Assembly (NCBI RefSeq): GCF_000768705.1
Contig: NZ_AVPJ01000006.1
Span: 1 to 64,000, forward strand
Direction of reading: 5' to 3'
Source of the DNA: Knoellia sinensis KCTC 19936
GTDB taxonomy: Bacteria > Actinomycetota > Actinomycetes > Actinomycetales > Dermatophilaceae
DNA length: 64,000 bases
Below are positions 1 to 8,962 of the stretch, in pieces. Position numbers and translations under genes: made by a program. The first letter of the stretch is position 1. Every line of letters begins with the position of its first letter. The notes beneath the pieces were generated by a model, which saw only the letters and a list, made by a program, of their open reading frames with translations, was not told the origin of the DNA and did not search any database.

Positions 1-61
1 CCCGCCCACCCGGCGGGCCATTTCTCATTTCGGCGCCTGTCCACCGCCTCAACGTGGCCCA

Positions 62-67
62 TAGACT
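62..67 (+). promoter_or_regulatory. Putative -10 element of the first operon
   Basis: TAGACT fits the actinobacterial TANNNT -10 consensus and lies about 50 bases before the ATG at 118, which would leave a short 5' leader carrying the GGAGG ribosome site. I see no convincing -35 element. It is read as the promoter of the long plus-strand gene run that follows. Confidence 0.4.
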
Positions 68-117
68 GCTCGTGATCCTGCGGCGTCACGCCGCCTGACT
101 TGCCCTGGAGGGTGTTC

Positions 118-1152
118 ATGTCCGATGAGAACCGTGGCCCGCGTCGTGATGGCGGTCGGGACGAGTCCCGTCGTGGGGGGCCCAACCGGGATGGCTCCCG
201 AGGTCGTGACGCCAGTGGCCGAGGGCCACGCGGGGCCGGCCGCGGCGAGGGCAGCAGAGACGGGCGCGGCGGTGACGAACGGCGCGGAGGCGGCTTCGCC
301 GGTCGGCGCGATGATCGCCGAGACGACCGTGGACCTCGCCGCGAGGGCGGGCGGGATGACCGGGGCCGGTCTCCTCGGGGCGGCGTCGACCGTGACCGGG
401 AGCAGCGCGGCGGTCCTCGCCTGGCTCCCAAGACGCCGAAGCTTCCCGAGCCTCGGATTCCCGATGGCGTGACGGGGAAGGAGCTTGACCGCTCCGTTCA
501 CCATCAGCTGCGCACCCTGAGCAAGGAGAACGCCGAAGGCGTTGCGCAGCACCTGGTCATGGTGGCTGCGCTCCTCGAAGCCGACGAGTTCGACGCGGCG
601 ATGGCGCACGCTGAGACCGCTGTGCGTCGGGCCGGCCGTGTTCCGGCAGCCCGAGAGGCGCTGGGGATGGTGGCGTACCGAACCGGTGACTTTGCCCGGG
701 CTCTCGGTGAGTTCCGCACTGTGCGGCGGATCAGCGGATCGGACCACTTGATCCCGCTCATGGTCGATTGTGAGCGAGGGCTCGGACGTCATGAGCGGGC
801 ACTGGATCTTGCCCAGTCACCCGAGGCGAAGCGACTTCCCGCGCAGGAGAAGGTCGAACTGGCCATCGTCGTGTCCGGCATCCGACGCGATCTGGGGCAG
901 ACGGATGCCGCGCTAGTCGCTCTGCAGATCCCGCAGCTCAAGAAGTCGAATCAGCCCCGTCTGGCCTATGCGTACGCGGACACCCTGCTCAGCCTCGGTC
1001 GCGAGGCTGAGGCACGAGAGTGGTTCGAGAAGGCAGCCGAGGCCGACAATGAGTATGAAACCGATGCGGTGGAACGGCTCGAGGAACTCGACGGCGTCGC
1101 CATGACCGACCTCCTCGGGGGAGCCGAGGAGGAGGACGAGGTCAACGAGTGA
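118..1152 (+). CDS. TPR-repeat protein with Arg/Gly-rich disordered N-terminus
   Basis: A 344-residue protein. Residues 1-105 are a low-complexity Arg/Gly/Asp tract, probably disordered and possibly nucleic-acid binding. The rest is helical and looks like tetratricopeptide repeats (pairs of helices with Ala/Gly/Leu positions between about 115 and 330), ending in an acidic tail. The start is the ATG preceded five bases upstream by GGAGG; a TTG at 100 is a weaker alternative. Its last codons overlap the next gene (GTGA). Position and architecture match M. tuberculosis Rv1691, a TPR protein of unknown function upstream of a HAD phosphatase and tlyA. Its role is probably as a protein-protein adaptor, but no partner can be named. 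Confidence 0.8.
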   Translation: MSDENRGPRRDGGRDESRRGGPNRDGSRGRDASGRGPRGAGRGEGSRDGRGGDERRGGGFAGRRDDRRDDRGPRREGGRDDRGRSPRGGVDRDREQRGGPRLAPKTPKLPEPRIPDGVTGKELDRSVHHQLRTLSKENAEGVAQHLVMVAALLEADEFDAAMAHAETAVRRAGRVPAAREALGMVAYRTGDFARALGEFRTVRRISGSDHLIPLMVDCERGLGRHERALDLAQSPEAKRLPAQEKVELAIVVSGIRRDLGQTDAALVALQIPQLKKSNQPRLAYAYADTLLSLGREAEAREWFEKAAEADNEYETDAVERLEELDGVAMTDLLGGAEEEDEVNE

Positions 1153-2102
1153 GGCTGGTCGACCGCTACGCAGCGATCGTGTGCGACCTCGACGGCGTGG
1201 TCTACCGCGGCGACCCGGCAGTCCCGTTTGCGGTCGAATCGCTGAGAGAAGCCGGCATACCGATTCAGTTCGCGACCAACAACGCCTCGCGGCCGCCATC
1301 GGCAGTGGGTGACCACTTGCGAAGGCTCGGACTCGAGGTCGACGACTCGAGCGTCGCGACAAGTAGCCAGGCCGCTGCCTGGGTGCTGTCACAACACGTC
1401 GAAGCAGGAGCCCGCGTCCTGGCGATCGGCGGCCAGGGAGTCGCGGACGCCCTGACGGATGCCGGTTTCGTGCCTGTCTCCGCAGCGGACGAGGAGCCGG
1501 TCGCGGTCGTTCAGGGCTACGGTCCCGCGGTCACTGCGACAGATCTCGCGCAGGCGGCCTATGCGGTTGAACGGGGCGCCTTGTGGTTGGCGACCAACAC
1601 TGACCACACCCTCCCGACAGCGTCGGGGTACGCGCCCGGAAACGGTGCCCTCGTCCTCGCGGTCGGGGCAGCAGTCGGTCGTGGTCCGGACCTCGTCGCA
1701 GGCAAGCCGGACGAGCCGTTGTACCTCATGTGTGCCGAGCGTCTCGGTGTCGCACCGGGAGAAGTGTTGGCGATCGGTGATCGGCTCGAAACAGATATCG
1801 AGGGTGCACATCACGCAGGGATGGAATCGCTTCTCGTCCTCACGGGGGTGCACGGGATCCGTGACGCTGTCACTGCTCCGCCGCAGGCTCGACCGACATG
1901 GGTCGCCGGAGATCTGCGCGCCCTTGTGGCGGACGTCGAATCTCTCGAGCCGATCGCGAGCGCACTGGGCGAGGAATGGAATGCCCGTGACGCCGCACCC
2001 ACGGGCTCCGACGTTGCGAGGGTCCTGCCCGAGGTTCTGGCGTTCCTCGAAGCGCGACACGTCATGAGTGACGGTGCGCCACAACGGGTGCGCTCCGAGT
2101 AG
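1149..2102 (+). CDS. HAD-superfamily IIA hydrolase (NagD-like phosphatase)
   Basis: A 317-residue HAD type IIA phosphatase. Motif I is DLDGVVYRG with catalytic aspartates at about residues 13 and 15. Motif II is the Thr-Asn-Asn stretch in QFATNNASR, the motif III lysine is in AGKPDEP, and motif IV is GDRLETDIEGA. The C2 cap typical of NagD/PNPase-like enzymes lies between motifs II and III. Known relatives dephosphorylate nucleotides or sugar and glycerol phosphates; the substrate cannot be read from sequence. GTG start overlapping the upstream stop implies translational coupling. Equivalent to Rv1692, which has been described as a glycerol-3-phosphate phosphatase. Confidence 0.85.
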   Translation: MRLVDRYAAIVCDLDGVVYRGDPAVPFAVESLREAGIPIQFATNNASRPPSAVGDHLRRLGLEVDDSSVATSSQAAAWVLSQHVEAGARVLAIGGQGVADALTDAGFVPVSAADEEPVAVVQGYGPAVTATDLAQAAYAVERGALWLATNTDHTLPTASGYAPGNGALVLAVGAAVGRGPDLVAGKPDEPLYLMCAERLGVAPGEVLAIGDRLETDIEGAHHAGMESLLVLTGVHGIRDAVTAPPQARPTWVAGDLRALVADVESLEPIASALGEEWNARDAAPTGSDVARVLPEVLAFLEARHVMSDGAPQRVRSE

Positions 2103-2138
2103 CGTGGGTCGGAACCACCACGAACCACAGGAGGAACC

Positions 2139-2912
2139 ATGGCCAAGCGGTCGATTCAGGGCTACGTCGAGCTCGCCTCGGGACTCGGTGAAATGACGAA
2201 GGGCGCTGCCAAGGACGCGGCCGCCGAACTCGTCGCCCTCACGAACAGCGACTTGTCTCCCAAGAAGGTCACCAAGCAGGCGAGCAAGTTGGCTGATGAC
2301 CTGATCGCCGCGGCCAACACCAACCGCAAGAACCTCGTGGCGCTCGTGCGCGCTGAGGTGGACAAGGCCGTGAACCGTATCGACGTGGCTGGCCTCCAAC
2401 AAGAACTCTCCACTGTCTCGGACACGGTGCATGCCCTTCGCGGTCAGGTGGAGGATTTGGCTGTCAACCTGTCCGGTCGGCCGTCTGCAGCCGCTTCGAG
2501 CGCAGCCACCGGTGTTGCCAAGGTCGCGGATGCGGCAGGTGACGCTGTCTCCGATGTGGCGGCGACGAGCGCGCCCGCCACCCGCCGACCCGCACGATCC
2601 GCCCTGAAGAAGACGGCCTCGAAGACCTCGGCGAAGAAGTCGGCGGGCACGAAGTCGGCCGCGACCACGAGCGCTGCTGCTCCTGCGAAGAAGGCCCCAG
2701 CCACGAAGACCGCCTCCGCCAAGAAGGCCCCAGCCACGAAGACCGCCTCCGCCAAGAAGGCCCCGGCGAAGAAGGCCCCGGCGAAGAAGGCCGCGACCAC
2801 GAAGACCGCCTCCGCCAAGAAGGCCCCGGCGAAGAAGGCCCCGGCGAAGAAGTCGGTTCCGGCGTCATCCAGTACCGCGCGTACGGTCACCACCCCCGCG
2901 GACAGCGCGTGA
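2139..2912 (+). CDS. Histone H1-like Lys/Ala/Pro-rich protein
   Basis: A 257-residue protein with two parts. Residues 1-110 are predicted helical (possible coiled coil of the phasin/granule-associated type). The C-terminal half is built from KKAPA-like and KTASAKKAPATK units and is strongly basic, resembling the tails of bacterial histone H1-like and HupB proteins. It follows AGGAGG with good spacing; a TAGCGT at 2100-2105 could be its own -10. It probably binds DNA or another polyanion, but the N-terminal half is not a known DNA-binding fold to me. The repeated DNA encoding the tail is listed separately. Confidence 0.75.
   Translation: MAKRSIQGYVELASGLGEMTKGAAKDAAAELVALTNSDLSPKKVTKQASKLADDLIAAANTNRKNLVALVRAEVDKAVNRIDVAGLQQELSTVSDTVHALRGQVEDLAVNLSGRPSAAASSAATGVAKVADAAGDAVSDVAATSAPATRRPARSALKKTASKTSAKKSAGTKSAATTSAAAPAKKAPATKTASAKKAPATKTASAKKAPAKKAPAKKAATTKTASAKKAPAKKAPAKKSVPASSSTARTVTTPADSA
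2690..2855 (+). repeat. Tandem repeats encoding Lys/Ala/Pro tail
   Basis: Near-identical units built on AAGAAGGCCCC(A/G)GC and ACGAAGACCGCCTCCGCC recur through the 3' half of the histone-like gene. The unit encoding KTASAKKAPA appears three times and the KKAPA unit more often. Such in-frame repeats commonly vary in copy number by slippage; length change would alter only the basic tail. Confidence 0.75.
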
Positions 2913-3256
2913 GCCAGGAGTTCTCAGGGCACGACCCGCACGTCGACCCGCACGTCGACCAGGACGAGCCAAGTGACGTGCAGCTGGACGAGGCACGAGA
3001 TGCGAGCGACGTCGGGGACGCCCCCCATGGCTCGGACGCTGCCAGTCAGGCCGAGGTGGTCGAGGACCCGCGCGCGGTGGAACCTGCCGCGCCCGATGCC
3101 AGTGCGGAATCCGCGCCGGAGACAGGGGACCTCGTGATCGATGCGGCACTCCGAGACCTTGCGGCAGCATCGGAGGACGATCTCGACGCCCAGATCGAGA
3201 AGGGTGAACAAGTGCAGCGGACACTTCAGGGTCGACTGAGCGACCTCGGAGGCTGA
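2909..3256 (+). CDS. Small acidic protein, Rv1693-like
   Basis: A 115-residue, strongly acidic protein with no membrane segment. The first 70 residues are Asp/Glu/Ala-rich low complexity. The last 45 form a probable helix pair (LRDLAAASEDDLDAQIEKGE) resembling the short conserved protein that sits just before tlyA in many actinobacteria. The GTG start overlaps the previous stop (GTGA) and the end contains the ribosome site of tlyA. No function is known; the conserved position suggests a link to the neighbouring genes. Confidence 0.7.
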   Translation: MSQEFSGHDPHVDPHVDQDEPSDVQLDEARDASDVGDAPHGSDAASQAEVVEDPRAVEPAAPDASAESAPETGDLVIDAALRDLAAASEDDLDAQIEKGEQVQRTLQGRLSDLGG

Positions 3257-3257
3257 G

Positions 3258-4061
3258 ATCGCTCGACTCGACGCCGAGCTCGTGCAGCGTGGGCTGGCCC
3301 GGTCTCGCGGTGAGGCACGTGAGCTCATCGAGGCCGGGCTCGTCACCGTTGACGGTCGGCAGGCACGCAAGGCGGCGACGCCTGCGGACAGTGCCAGCGA
3401 ACTGGTCGTCGCGCACGGTGGACCTCGGTGGGTGGGGCGAGCGGCGCACAAGCTGGATCATGCGCTCACCACGTGGGCACCTCTCGGTCTCACGGTTGCC
3501 GACCGTGCCTGCCTCGACGTGGGCGCCTCGACAGGCGGTTTCACGCAGGTCCTGCTGACACACGGGGCGTCGCACGTGGTTGCCCTCGACGTGGGGCGCG
3601 ACCAACTGGTTGCCGACATCAGGAACGACCCGCGCGTCACGGAACGCAGCGGAACGTCGATTCGGGACGTCACGCCGGAGGACCTCGGAACGTTCGACCT
3701 CGTCGTGGGTGACCTGTCCTTCATCTCGTTGACGCTGGTCATGGAACCTCTCGTCCGTCTCACGAAGCTCGGCGGCGACGTGGTGCTGCTCGTCAAACCC
3801 CAGTTCGAGGTGGGACGAGGGCGCTTGAGCAAGAACGGCATCGTCACGGATCCGCGCCATCGGCGACAGGCGCTGGCGGATGTCGTGGATGCCACCCGTT
3901 CCGCTGGGCTCGGGATCCATGGCCTCGAGCGCAGCCCGATCAGCGGGGGAGAGGGCAACACGGAGTACCTCTTGTGGGCGCGGTCGGGGGTTTCGGGCAC
4001 GATGGACCCCGACGCGGTGACTGCCGCAGTCCGCGAGCTGAGCAAGGAGGCGCGACGGTGA
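3258..4061 (+). CDS. tlyA: TlyA-type 2'-O-rRNA methyltransferase / hemolysin A family
   Basis: S4 RNA-binding domain (residues 1-65) followed by a Rossmann methyltransferase with SAM motif LDVGASTGGFTQ and the VKPQFEVG segment near the catalytic region. In mycobacteria TlyA 2'-O-methylates C1409 (16S) and C1920 (23S) rRNA and sets capreomycin sensitivity. The start is unusual. Homologues begin M-A-R-x-DAELV; the matching codons begin at ATC 3258, five bases after GGAGG (3248-3252), and no ATG, GTG or TTG lies between the in-frame stop at 3237-3239 and GTG 3282. Starting at GTG 3282 would remove eight conserved S4 residues and has no ribosome site. The family assignment is sure; the ATC start is inferred. 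Confidence 0.88.
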   Translation: MARLDAELVQRGLARSRGEARELIEAGLVTVDGRQARKAATPADSASELVVAHGGPRWVGRAAHKLDHALTTWAPLGLTVADRACLDVGASTGGFTQVLLTHGASHVVALDVGRDQLVADIRNDPRVTERSGTSIRDVTPEDLGTFDLVVGDLSFISLTLVMEPLVRLTKLGGDVVLLVKPQFEVGRGRLSKNGIVTDPRHRRQALADVVDATRSAGLGIHGLERSPISGGEGNTEYLLWARSGVSGTMDPDAVTAAVRELSKEARR

Positions 4062-5035
4062 CCGACTCGCGACGCATCCTGCTCGTCGTCCACCCCGCCC
4101 GGCCCGAAGTGCACGACCACGCGCTGGGGGTCGTCAAGCGGCTCACGGCTGCGGGCGTGGCCGTCGCCGTCATCATGGACGAGATGCGCGGGACCCCCCT
4201 GGAGGGCCATGCCGACCTCATTGCCGCTGACCCCCACGACCCCACTCGCGGCTGCGAGCTCGTCTGCATCCTCGGGGGAGACGGGTCGATCCTGCGTGCG
4301 GCCGAGCTGTCCCGCGGCTCGGGGGTTCCCCTTCTCGGGGTGAACTTCGGGCACGTCGGGTTCCTCGCCGAGGTCGAGCGAGACGACCTCGACGTCACGG
4401 TCGAGCGGATCGTGTCACGGCACTACACCGTGGAGGAGCGGATGACCCTGGAGGTCATGGCGTTCCACGACGGTGAAACAGTCTTCGAGAGCTGGGCCCT
4501 CAACGAGGTGACGGTTGAGAAGGCCTCGCGCGAGCGCATGATCGAGCTCACTGTCGAGATCGACGGCCGTCCACTGTCCACCTGGGGGTGCGACGGCGTG
4601 GTCATGGCCACGCCCACCGGCTCGACTGCCTACGCGTTCTCCGCCGGGGGCCCGGTCGTGTGGCCCGACGTCGAGGCCCTGCTGCTCGCGCCCATCAGTG
4701 CCCACGCGCTCTTTGCGAGGCCCCTTGTCGTCGGACCGGAGAGCCAACTGGCGGTCGAGGTGGTGCCACGCACCGAGGGCTCGGGCGTCGTCTGGTGCGA
4801 TGGTCGCCGCGCCGTTGACCTGCCACCGGGAGCGCGCATCCAAGTGCACAAGAGCGCCGATCCCGTGCGTCTCGCTCGCTTCGCCGCATCCCCCTTCACG
4901 GATCGACTCGTCGAGAAGTTCGACCTCTCGGTCCACGGGTGGCGTGGCGCGGCTCGCCGCGCGATGGAGTCCGGCCCTACGCCGGCGGGCGGACACGAAG
5001 CGGATCGCACGCCCGGCCCCCTCACCAAGGACTGA
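4058..5035 (+). CDS. nadK: NAD kinase
   Basis: A 325-residue NAD kinase that phosphorylates NAD to NADP. The GGDG nucleotide motif is at about residues 73-76, the NEV motif is in WALNEVTVEK, and the second conserved segment is TPTGSTAYAFSAGGP. The GTG at 4058 overlaps the tlyA stop and follows AAGGAGG by seven bases, which decides the start over upstream in-frame codons. The last 25 residues are a variable, probably disordered tail. In M. tuberculosis the same order tlyA-ppnK-recN is found. Confidence 0.95.
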   Translation: MTDSRRILLVVHPARPEVHDHALGVVKRLTAAGVAVAVIMDEMRGTPLEGHADLIAADPHDPTRGCELVCILGGDGSILRAAELSRGSGVPLLGVNFGHVGFLAEVERDDLDVTVERIVSRHYTVEERMTLEVMAFHDGETVFESWALNEVTVEKASRERMIELTVEIDGRPLSTWGCDGVVMATPTGSTAYAFSAGGPVVWPDVEALLLAPISAHALFARPLVVGPESQLAVEVVPRTEGSGVVWCDGRRAVDLPPGARIQVHKSADPVRLARFAASPFTDRLVEKFDLSVHGWRGAARRAMESGPTPAGGHEADRTPGPLTKD

Positions 5036-5041
5036 GCCACG

Positions 5042-6745
5042 GTGCTTCAGGAGATCAGGATCCAGGACCTCGGCATCATCGATGAGTCCCTCATCGAGTT
5101 CGGCCCGGGGTTGACCGTCCTCACTGGTGAGACGGGAGCCGGCAAGACGATGGTCGTCACGAGCCTTGGGCTCCTCCTCGGCGCCCGATCGGACTCAGGC
5201 CTGGTGCGCGAAGGTGCCGAACGCGCGGTGGTCGAGGGCGTCTTCGACGTCGCGAGCGATCACCCCGCGACCGTGCGCGCCACCGAGGCGGGGGGTGAGG
5301 CCGACGACGGTCTCGTCCTCGTGCGGACCGTCAACAGTGAAGGACGGTCACGGGCCCATGTCGGTGGTCGCAGCGCACCGGTCGGGGTCCTCGGGGAGCT
5401 CGGGGAGCACCTCGTCGCGGTCCACGGCCAAGCCGACCAATGGCGCCTGCGGCGGCCCGAGGAGCATCGCGAGTTGCTCGACGCGTTCGGCGGGGAGGAT
5501 CTCGCACGTGAGCGAACGGCATACGACGCGGTCTTTGCCGCGCACGCGGAGGCGCACGCCGAACTCGAGACCCTGCGTGCGGCCGGGCGGGAGCGCGCCC
5601 AAGAGCTCGATCTGCTGCACCGCGGGCTCGAACGTCTCGAGTCAGTCGAGCCCCAACCGGGGGAGGACGAGTCGCTGCGCGTCGAGGACGAGCGCCTCGC
5701 ACATGCCGAGGAACTGAGACGCGGTTCCTCCGAGGCTCACGACCTGCTGACCGGCGGTGACGAGGCGGATGGCGCCGCCGACGACGGTGCACTGGGCACC
5801 CTTGGCCGGGCCCGCGCGGCGTTGGCCCAGGTCAGCGCCAACGACCCGGCCCTCGCCCAGCTCGAGGGTCGCTTGACCGAGGTGAGCCACCTCATCACCG
5901 ACCTCGCCGGCGACCTGTCCGGCTATGTCGCCGACATCGATCTCGACCCCGGGCGGCTCGAATGGGTCCAGGAGCGCCGCGCGACCTTGACCGAGTTGAC
6001 GCGCAGCTACGGCGACACCGTCGACGACGTCATTGCGTGGGGGGAGCGTGCGGCGCGACGGGTGCTCGAGCTCGAGGGCGATGACGACCGGATCGACGAG
6101 CTCGCACACCGGGTCGCCGAGCTCGAGGTGCAACGGACCAACGCAGCCGAAGCGCTGAGCGCGGCACGGCGAGACGTGGCGGAGGCTCTGGGGCGACGCA
6201 TCGGCAACGAGTTGTCGCATCTCGCCATGGGTTCGGCACGCGTGACCGTCTCCGTCTCACCGTCAGGGCGGCTCGGTCCGCACGGCGCCGACGAGGTGGA
6301 GATCGGCCTCGCCGCCAACGTCGGCAGCACACCCAGGAGCGTGAGCAAGGCAGCGTCCGGTGGTGAGCTCTCGCGCGTGATGCTCGCCATCGAGGTTGCG
6401 ACCGCGGAAGCGACCGGGTCCGTGCCCACCTTCGTCTTCGACGAAGTCGATGCAGGTGTGGGAGGTCGGGCTGCCCTCGACGTCGGTGCCAGACTCGCTG
6501 CGCTCGCACGTTCTGCCCAGGTCATCGTCGTCACCCACCTCGCGCAGGTGGCGGCCCACGCCGACCACCACCTTGTCGTTTCCAAGGCCGACGATGGCCA
6601 GGTGACCCGAAGCGGCGTCCGCCGTGTGACGGGGGAGGAGCGGGTCACCGAGCTGGCTCGGATGCTCGCGGGCACTGTCAGCGCTGCCGCACTGGACCAC
6701 GCGCGCGACCTGTTGGCCGACCTGGGTCAGGGCGTCGACGCCTGA
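5042..6745 (+). CDS. recN: DNA repair protein RecN
   Basis: A 567-residue SMC-like ATPase acting in double-strand break repair. Walker A GETGAGKT is at residues 29-36. A central coiled-coil region (about 150-350) is followed by the ABC signature ASGGELSRVMLA and Walker B TFVFDEVDAGVGG. Length is normal for actinobacterial RecN. GTG start six bases after the nadK stop. Confidence 0.95.
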   Translation: MLQEIRIQDLGIIDESLIEFGPGLTVLTGETGAGKTMVVTSLGLLLGARSDSGLVREGAERAVVEGVFDVASDHPATVRATEAGGEADDGLVLVRTVNSEGRSRAHVGGRSAPVGVLGELGEHLVAVHGQADQWRLRRPEEHRELLDAFGGEDLARERTAYDAVFAAHAEAHAELETLRAAGRERAQELDLLHRGLERLESVEPQPGEDESLRVEDERLAHAEELRRGSSEAHDLLTGGDEADGAADDGALGTLGRARAALAQVSANDPALAQLEGRLTEVSHLITDLAGDLSGYVADIDLDPGRLEWVQERRATLTELTRSYGDTVDDVIAWGERAARRVLELEGDDDRIDELAHRVAELEVQRTNAAEALSAARRDVAEALGRRIGNELSHLAMGSARVTVSVSPSGRLGPHGADEVEIGLAANVGSTPRSVSKAASGGELSRVMLAIEVATAEATGSVPTFVFDEVDAGVGGRAALDVGARLAALARSAQVIVVTHLAQVAAHADHHLVVSKADDGQVTRSGVRRVTGEERVTELARMLAGTVSAAALDHARDLLADLGQGVDA

Positions 6746-6830
6746 CCAAGGTCACACCGACCGACGGCTCCACGGTCTCGCCGCCGTGCCGTGCGCGAGC
6801 GCCGGGGCCGAGCGTGGCACGATGGGTGGG

Positions 6831-8012
6831 ATGCCCTTCACGACCCGCCTGCGCCGCGAACGCGAGCCCGGCCCCGCCGGTGTCGGCGGTCCGGCCCGCG
6901 TCGATCCGCGGACCAAAGACCTGACCAAGCGACTCAAACCGGGCGACGTCGCCGTGATCAACCACGTCGACATCGACAGGGTCAGCGCCGAAGCGCTCGT
7001 CGCCTGCCGCCCCGCAGCCGTCGTCAATGCCGCCGAGTCGATCTCCGGCCGATACCCCAACCTGGGCCCCGAGATCCTGCTCAACGCGGGCATCCCGCTC
7101 CTTGATGCGGTGGGCGAGGCCGTCATGGAGCTCGCCGAGGGCACCGTGGTGCAGGTTGTCGGGAACGAGCTCCTGTCCGGTGACACGGTCGTGGCTGCCG
7201 GGACGGCGCTCGACACGTCGGGCGTGGCCGAGTCGATGAGCGAAGCCAGGGCCGGTCTCAACGTCCAGCTCGAGGCCTTCGCCGCCAACACGATGGAGTA
7301 CCTCAAGCAGGAGCGAGCGCTGCTGCTCGACGGCGTCGGGGTCCCGGACATCAAGACCGACCTCGACGGCCGCCACGCCCTCATCGTGGTGCGTGGCTAC
7401 CACTACAAACAGGACCTGCAGATGCTGCGGTCCTACATACGCGAGTACAAGCCGATTCTCATTGGTGTCGACGGGGGAGCGGACGCGATCGTCGAGGCCC
7501 GGCACAAGCCAGACCTCATTGTCGGCGACATGGACTCGGTGTCCGACGCCACCCTCAAGTGCGGTGCCGAGGTCGTGGTGCACGCCTACCGCGACGGCCG
7601 CGCACCCGGACTCGAGCGCGTTCGCGAGCTCGGAGTGGAGCCGGTGGTCTTCCCGGCGACCGGGACGAGCGAGGACGTCGCCATGTTGCTCGCCGACGAC
7701 AAGGGAGCCAAGCTCATCGTCGCCGTCGGTACCCACGCCACCTTGGTGGAGTTCCTCGACAAGGGGCGCGCGGGCATGGCCAGCACCTTCCTGACCCGAC
7801 TCCGCGTGGGCGGCAAGCTCGTCGACGCCAAGGGTGTGAGTCGGCTGTATCGCTCACGGATCTCGGGGACCTGGCTGCTGCTGATGGTCCTCGTCGGTCT
7901 GTTGGCCCTCGCTGCCGCCCTGTGGGCCACGCCCGGCGGCAAGGTGCTGCTGCAAGTGCTCGGCGCCCGCCTCGATGATCTTTGGTCCGCCATCGGAGGA
8001 ATCTTCACGTGA
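6831..8012 (+). CDS. steA: SteA, septum-associated thiamin-pyrophosphokinase-like membrane protein
   Basis: A 393-residue homologue of Rv1697 and corynebacterial SteA. It carries the family segments AVVNAAESISGRYPNLGPE, EAFAANTMEYL, a thiamin-pyrophosphokinase-like core (GVDGGADAIVEA, DLIVGDMDSVSD) and one C-terminal membrane helix (about 350-372). In Corynebacterium, SteA and SteB form a complex that influences septal peptidoglycan hydrolysis through RipA. In-frame ATGs lie at 6822 and 6831; the latter is used because residues match better, but there is no clear ribosome site. It overlaps steB by GTGA. Confidence 0.88.
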   Translation: MPFTTRLRREREPGPAGVGGPARVDPRTKDLTKRLKPGDVAVINHVDIDRVSAEALVACRPAAVVNAAESISGRYPNLGPEILLNAGIPLLDAVGEAVMELAEGTVVQVVGNELLSGDTVVAAGTALDTSGVAESMSEARAGLNVQLEAFAANTMEYLKQERALLLDGVGVPDIKTDLDGRHALIVVRGYHYKQDLQMLRSYIREYKPILIGVDGGADAIVEARHKPDLIVGDMDSVSDATLKCGAEVVVHAYRDGRAPGLERVRELGVEPVVFPATGTSEDVAMLLADDKGAKLIVAVGTHATLVEFLDKGRAGMASTFLTRLRVGGKLVDAKGVSRLYRSRISGTWLLLMVLVGLLALAAALWATPGGKVLLQVLGARLDDLWSAIGGIFT

Positions 8013-8962
8013 TCGACTTCCGCTACCACCTCGTCTCCATCGTCTCGATCTTCATGGCCCTGGCCGTGGGGATCGTGCTCGGGGCCGGTCCCCTCGAGGG
8101 GCAGATCGGCGACACGCTGACCCAGGAGGTCACCCAACTTCGCGAGGACCGTGCCGCCCTGCGCACCCAGCTCGACGAGGCCCGTCAGGCGACCAATGCT
8201 CGCGACGAGTTCACTGCGGACGCGCGCGCCCGCCTCGTCGGGGGAACACTCGCGGAGAAGAAGATCGCCCTCGTGGTGTTGCCGAGTGCCGATGCCGACC
8301 ACGTGACCGCCATTGCCGAGACGCTGACGGCCGCCGGTGCCACGATCGCCTCCCGAACCACCGTCGAGGAGTCGTGGACTCCGCAGGACGAGGAGGCGAC
8401 CCAGCAGATCGCGACGGTGGCGGCCGAACTCCGCCGCGCTGTCGGCCTTCCTGGGGCCGGGACGTCAGAGGACTCACCCCTCGACGCCGTCCTTGCCTCC
8501 GCCCTCGTCGCCTCGGACGCCAGTGCAGCGAGCGACGCGGCGAAGGGCGCCCTCGAGCGCCTTGCGAGTGAGAACCTCATCGACCTCGACGCAGCAGATC
8601 TCGAGCGGGCGCACGCCGCCGTGGTCGTCGGCGCTCCGATCCCTGGCGACGCGGCCGCAGAACGTGATCGCGTCGCCGCTCGTCTCGCCGGGCTCGCGTT
8701 GGCGCTCGACGAGGCGGGCCAGGGTGCCGTGCTCGCGTCCGATGTCGGCGTCGCCGGCTCCGCCGGGGCATCGTCGGTCGTGCGGGCTGCGCGGGACGAC
8801 GCCGGGACGTCTCGCGCGCTCTCCACGGTCGATGACGTCAGCTCGTCCCTGGGCCAAGTCAGCGTCGTCTATGCCCTCGTGCAGCAGATTGGCGGGGGCG
8901 TCGGCCAGTACGGCCTCGGCGATGGTGTGTCGGCCGGCTACCCGCCCATCCCCGCGCCATGA
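8009..8962 (+). CDS. steB: SteB / MctB-family membrane protein
   Basis: A 317-residue protein with the family N-terminus IDFRYHLVSIVSIFMALAVGIVLGAGPL, a single membrane helix, then a coiled coil (about 40-75) and a long extracytoplasmic Ala-rich domain. M. tuberculosis MctB (Rv1698) has been linked to copper homeostasis; corynebacterial SteB is the partner of SteA in septum-linked peptidoglycan hydrolysis. The GTG start follows GGAGGA and overlaps the steA stop, consistent with a SteA-SteB complex. In this non-mycolate-looking context a septal role seems more likely than an outer-membrane channel. Confidence 0.85.
   Translation: MIDFRYHLVSIVSIFMALAVGIVLGAGPLEGQIGDTLTQEVTQLREDRAALRTQLDEARQATNARDEFTADARARLVGGTLAEKKIALVVLPSADADHVTAIAETLTAAGATIASRTTVEESWTPQDEEATQQIATVAAELRRAVGLPGAGTSEDSPLDAVLASALVASDASAASDAAKGALERLASENLIDLDAADLERAHAAVVVGAPIPGDAAAERDRVAARLAGLALALDEAGQGAVLASDVGVAGSAGASSVVRAARDDAGTSRALSTVDDVSSSLGQVSVVYALVQQIGGGVGQYGLGDGVSAGYPPIPAP

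Noticed and set aside
49-792. A 247-codon minus-strand frame opposite the first gene.
   Set aside because: It lies antisense to the TPR protein gene, has low-complexity composition and no ribosome site.
2690-2855. Regularly repeated units that might suggest a CRISPR array.
   Set aside because: The units are in frame, directly adjacent without unique spacers, and encode a Lys/Ala/Pro tail.
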